Shown: in pieces, positions 6,523-7,377 of the stretch
How the letters are laid out: each line of letters starts with the position of its first letter
How positions within the stretch are numbered: position 1 is the first letter of the stretch
Source: Spirochaetaceae bacterium
GTDB taxonomy: Bacteria > Spirochaetota > Spirochaetia > SZUA-6 > Fen-1364
Assembly (NCBI GenBank): GCA_003141795.1
Contig: PLNO01000096.1
Span: forward strand, 1-7,377
Direction: 5' to 3'
DNA length: 7,377 nt
Position numbers and translations under genes: made by a program
Notes under the pieces: model-generated
The model's database searches: none
The model's input: only the letters and a program-made list of their open reading frames with translations
Told to the model about the DNA's origin: nothing

Positions 6523-7236
6523 CTACGGGAGCGCGGGCTTCCGACCGGCGAGCTTCTGCAGCGCACGCGCAAGCGCCGTGCGTTCTTCCTCGGTCCCGAG
6601 TCCCCTGTGCGCGTCGTGATGGAGTTGGGTGAATGCGAACAGGTCCCTTTCCAGGCCACCGAGGGCCTGCTTCATGAGGGAAACGGCTTCCTCCAGCCAC
6701 GCGGACAGCCGCTGGCTGCGTAGCGAGTGTTCCGCCTCACTCACCATGTCGAGGAAGTGTGGGATGCAGAAGCCGCGGGAGGACTGGAACTTCGGCCGGA
6801 ACTCCGGGTCTTTCTGCCACAGGTAGAGGATCGTGAACCGGTACCTCTGCATATCCTTCGAGAGAAGATCGCAGACGTAGCAGGTCTCGCGCATGACGGA
6901 AAGAGACGCTGCGGCCGAAGCCGCGCGCTCACGGTCCCTGCGGCCCCGGGGCCCGGCCGCGATGGCGTACATCGCTTCCTCGATGCCGGGGAGCTTCTCC
7001 TGCAGGTGGGTGTGCAGCATGAGTGCGAGCCCGAGCTTGTTCTCCCCGCGGTACAGCTTCCCGAGATGCTCGGAACAGAAACCGCGAGCGTTGGTCTGGA
7101 CGCGCACGCTGGGTTCCATGGTGCGCGAATGCGAGAACGAGACGAGGTAGGAAGCTTCCGCCGCCTCGTAAAGATCGCAGAGAGGACACTCCCCGCCGTG
7201 GCCGTATACGTCATGCACCTTGCTGATCTCGAGCAT
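6523..7236 (-). CDS. DUF6062-like protein with duplicated CxxC/CxxH motif
   Basis: This is a 237-residue soluble protein of unknown function. I see no signal peptide and no membrane helix. It contains two matched Cys/His sets. The first is C17-P-L-C20 with GFC54-S-E-H57, the second C119-Y-V-C122 with GFC157-I-P-H160. The CxxC to CxxH gaps are 33 and 34 residues, and both halves share the patterns C-x-x-C-D-L and R-G-F-C-x-x-H. This indicates an internal duplication and two probable zinc (or other metal) sites of C3H type. The pattern CPLC followed later by a GFC..H segment resembles proteins annotated DUF6062; this is recalled, not searched. A basic and Ala-rich linker (95-111) joins the halves, and the C-terminal third is predicted helical. 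The start has GAGGGGG (7247-7241) four bases before the ATG. The stop is separated by one base from the convergent pseudouridine synthase stop. Possible roles such as RNA or protein binding are guesses. Confidence 0.85.
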   Translation of the reverse strand: MLEISKVHDVYGHGGECPLCDLYEAAEASYLVSFSHSRTMEPSVRVQTNARGFCSEHLGKLYRGENKLGLALMLHTHLQEKLPGIEEAMYAIAAGPRGRRDRERAASAAASLSVMRETCYVCDLLSKDMQRYRFTILYLWQKDPEFRPKFQSSRGFCIPHFLDMVSEAEHSLRSQRLSAWLEEAVSLMKQALGGLERDLFAFTQLHHDAHRGLGTEEERTALARALQKLAGRKPALP

Positions 7237-7377
7237 CGATCCCCCTCTGCGCCCGGGCGGGGCGCTACAGCAATTCTAAGTTTGCGTTACCTTATGCGCA
7301 CTTCTCATTTTGTCCCTTGTTTTCGGGCCCGTTTGGCAGTTATTGGCTTATCCCCAAAGCCCTTGTGGTCCAAAATG
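7237..7377. other. Non-coding right edge upstream of the DUF6062-like gene
   Basis: These 141 bases hold no gene that I can support. They are less GC-rich than the rest from about 7270 on. On the minus strand TAGAAT (7278-7273) is a good -10 hexamer 36 bases before the DUF6062-like start, but no acceptable -35 lies at the right distance. A perfect 8-base palindrome (CGGGCCCG, 7324-7331) and a CCCTTGT direct repeat (7314-7320 and 7360-7366) are present. Neither exceeds chance. An ATG occupies the last three bases and cannot be judged. Confidence 0.5.

Noticed and set aside
7333..7349. TTGGCA...TTGGC resembling a sigma54 -24/-12 promoter
   Set aside because: The GG to GC spacing is one base short of the strict sigma54 spacing and the -12 element does not match.

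Overview
The window is GC-rich DNA (roughly 60% or more by eye) with tightly packed genes on both strands. The left edge carries the C-terminal end of a flagellin of the spirochaete FlaB type: it matches, nearly residue for residue, the pattern I remember from Treponema and Leptospira periplasmic flagellins. My best guess for the source is therefore a high-GC member of the Spirochaetota. This rests on one partial gene and recall of family sequences, so treat it as an inference.

Layout, left to right. (1) flaB, cut by the window edge (1-444), is closed by a strong intrinsic terminator (465-501). (2) uppP (546-1418) encodes the undecaprenyl-diphosphate phosphatase of cell-wall lipid-carrier recycling. 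(3) A 66-residue two-helix membrane protein lies on the minus strand (1434-1634) behind a near-consensus sigma70 promoter. (4) A 62-residue soluble protein on the plus strand (1758-1946) looks like a stand-alone MshEN/GspE-N-like tandem motif. (5) An EamA/DMT-family transporter lies on the minus strand (1962-2798), tail-to-tail with the previous gene. (6) A divergent promoter region (about 2799-2977) fires the transporter leftward and an 860-residue hybrid sensor histidine kinase rightward (2978-5560). (7) An RluA-family pseudouridine synthase (about 5541-6521) overlaps the kinase end and is probably translationally coupled to it. (8) A 237-residue protein with two Cys/His metal-site-like repeats, resembling DUF6062, lies on the minus strand (6523-7236), only one base away tail-to-tail. 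The last 141 bases (7237-7377) are non-coding as far as the window shows.

The genes do not form one pathway. They cover motility, envelope lipid recycling, transport, two-component signalling and RNA modification, and the alternating strands indicate short independent transcription units. The only convincing operon is kinase-pseudouridine synthase. I see no tRNA, rRNA, CRISPR array, insertion sequence, phage gene, toxin-antitoxin pair or defence system, and I do not claim a new multi-gene system. The items most worth following up are the stand-alone MshEN-like small protein, the duplicated CxxC/CxxH protein, and several start-site and promoter details that automatic annotation could get wrong.
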